Shown here piece by piece: positions 59,801-59,949 of a DNA stretch of 59,949 nucleotides. The stretch's first letter is position 1. Every line of letters starts with the position of its first letter. Position numbers and translations under genes: made by a program. The notes beneath the pieces were generated by a model. That model was not told the origin of the DNA. It searched no databases and worked only from the letters and a program-made list of their open reading frames with translations. Source of the DNA: Caldanaerobius fijiensis DSM 17918 (GTDB lineage: Bacteria; Bacillota; Thermoanaerobacteria; Thermoanaerobacterales; Caldanaerobiaceae); assembly GCF_900129075.1 (NCBI RefSeq), contig NZ_FQVH01000015.1, forward strand, positions 1-59,949, read 5' to 3'.

Positions 59801-59949
59801 ACAGAGGATTAAAGAAAATGAAAGGCATTATTGTCCTTGATTAAATTAGAGGATTTTAGGAAGAACCGGCGGGAATCCTCTCCAATTCATTGAAGAGATG
59901 AAAGCCGGAATTCAGCGGGCAAAGAGAATATGTGCTAAAATATAAGCAG

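Noticed and set aside
59886-59936. Short frame resembling a DUF1016 helix (FIEEMKAGIQRAKR)
   Set aside because: Only about 15 residues look similar, and a stop follows at once; too little to call.

Overview
The window looks like a chromosome segment of an anaerobic, probably thermophilic, low-GC Gram-positive bacterium (Clostridia, Thermoanaerobacterales-like). The basis is AT-rich coding sequence, strong GGAGG-type ribosome binding sites, sigma-A TTGACA/TATAAT promoters, lipoprotein-type solute-binding proteins and no outer-membrane machinery. The genus cannot be fixed from sequence alone. I see no rRNA, tRNA or CRISPR array.

The dominant theme is plant or microbial glycan breakdown. From left to right: a decayed tnpB end (1-477); a URO-D-fold protein, a DUF4838 protein and a GH92 alpha-mannosidase (516-5563); a minus-strand pair resembling alpha-ribazole salvage cblT-cblS (5645-6818); an amidohydrolase and a GH13 neopullulanase-type enzyme (7024-10102); a MarR regulator with a heterodimeric ABC exporter whose first subunit is split at an A-AAA-AAG slippery site (10396-14898); a minus-strand SsuABC-like importer (14904-17514); a BcrC-type phosphatase with an OmpR/histidine-kinase pair (17771-20456); a DUF362 protein; then broken or partial genes (5'-truncated GH78, frameshifted six-hairpin glycosidase, decayed ABC exporter) up to 26472.

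From 26518 to 47574 lie an alpha/beta hydrolase, a GH127 beta-L-arabinofuranosidase, a family-5 binding lipoprotein, a family-1 sugar ABC importer (binding protein plus two permeases, no ATPase), three tandem URO-D-fold proteins, a full-length GH78 alpha-L-rhamnosidase and a convergent minus-strand operon (Gfo/Idh/MocA oxidoreductase, GH2 beta-galactosidase, GHL6/GH42M-like protein). This reads as one import-and-degrade locus for rhamnose-, arabinose- and galactose-containing polysaccharide.

From 47730 to 51976 there is a rhomboid protease, three overlapping M42 aminopeptidase paralogs and a cytidine-deaminase-like gene. The right end (52000-59949) is eroded: a purine-riboswitch remnant with no target gene, a dead IS30-family element, other transposon scraps, a second family-5 binding protein, a ROK regulator, a PfkB kinase, a GH4 pseudogene and a second riboswitch-like fragment.

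The observations I rate most worth a second look are the URO-D-fold expansion inside glycan loci, with its zinc-binding H-x-C motif altered in three of four copies; a 34-bp perfect palindrome inside one of them; the in-register slippery site in the ABC exporter; and the two partial purine-riboswitch-like elements.
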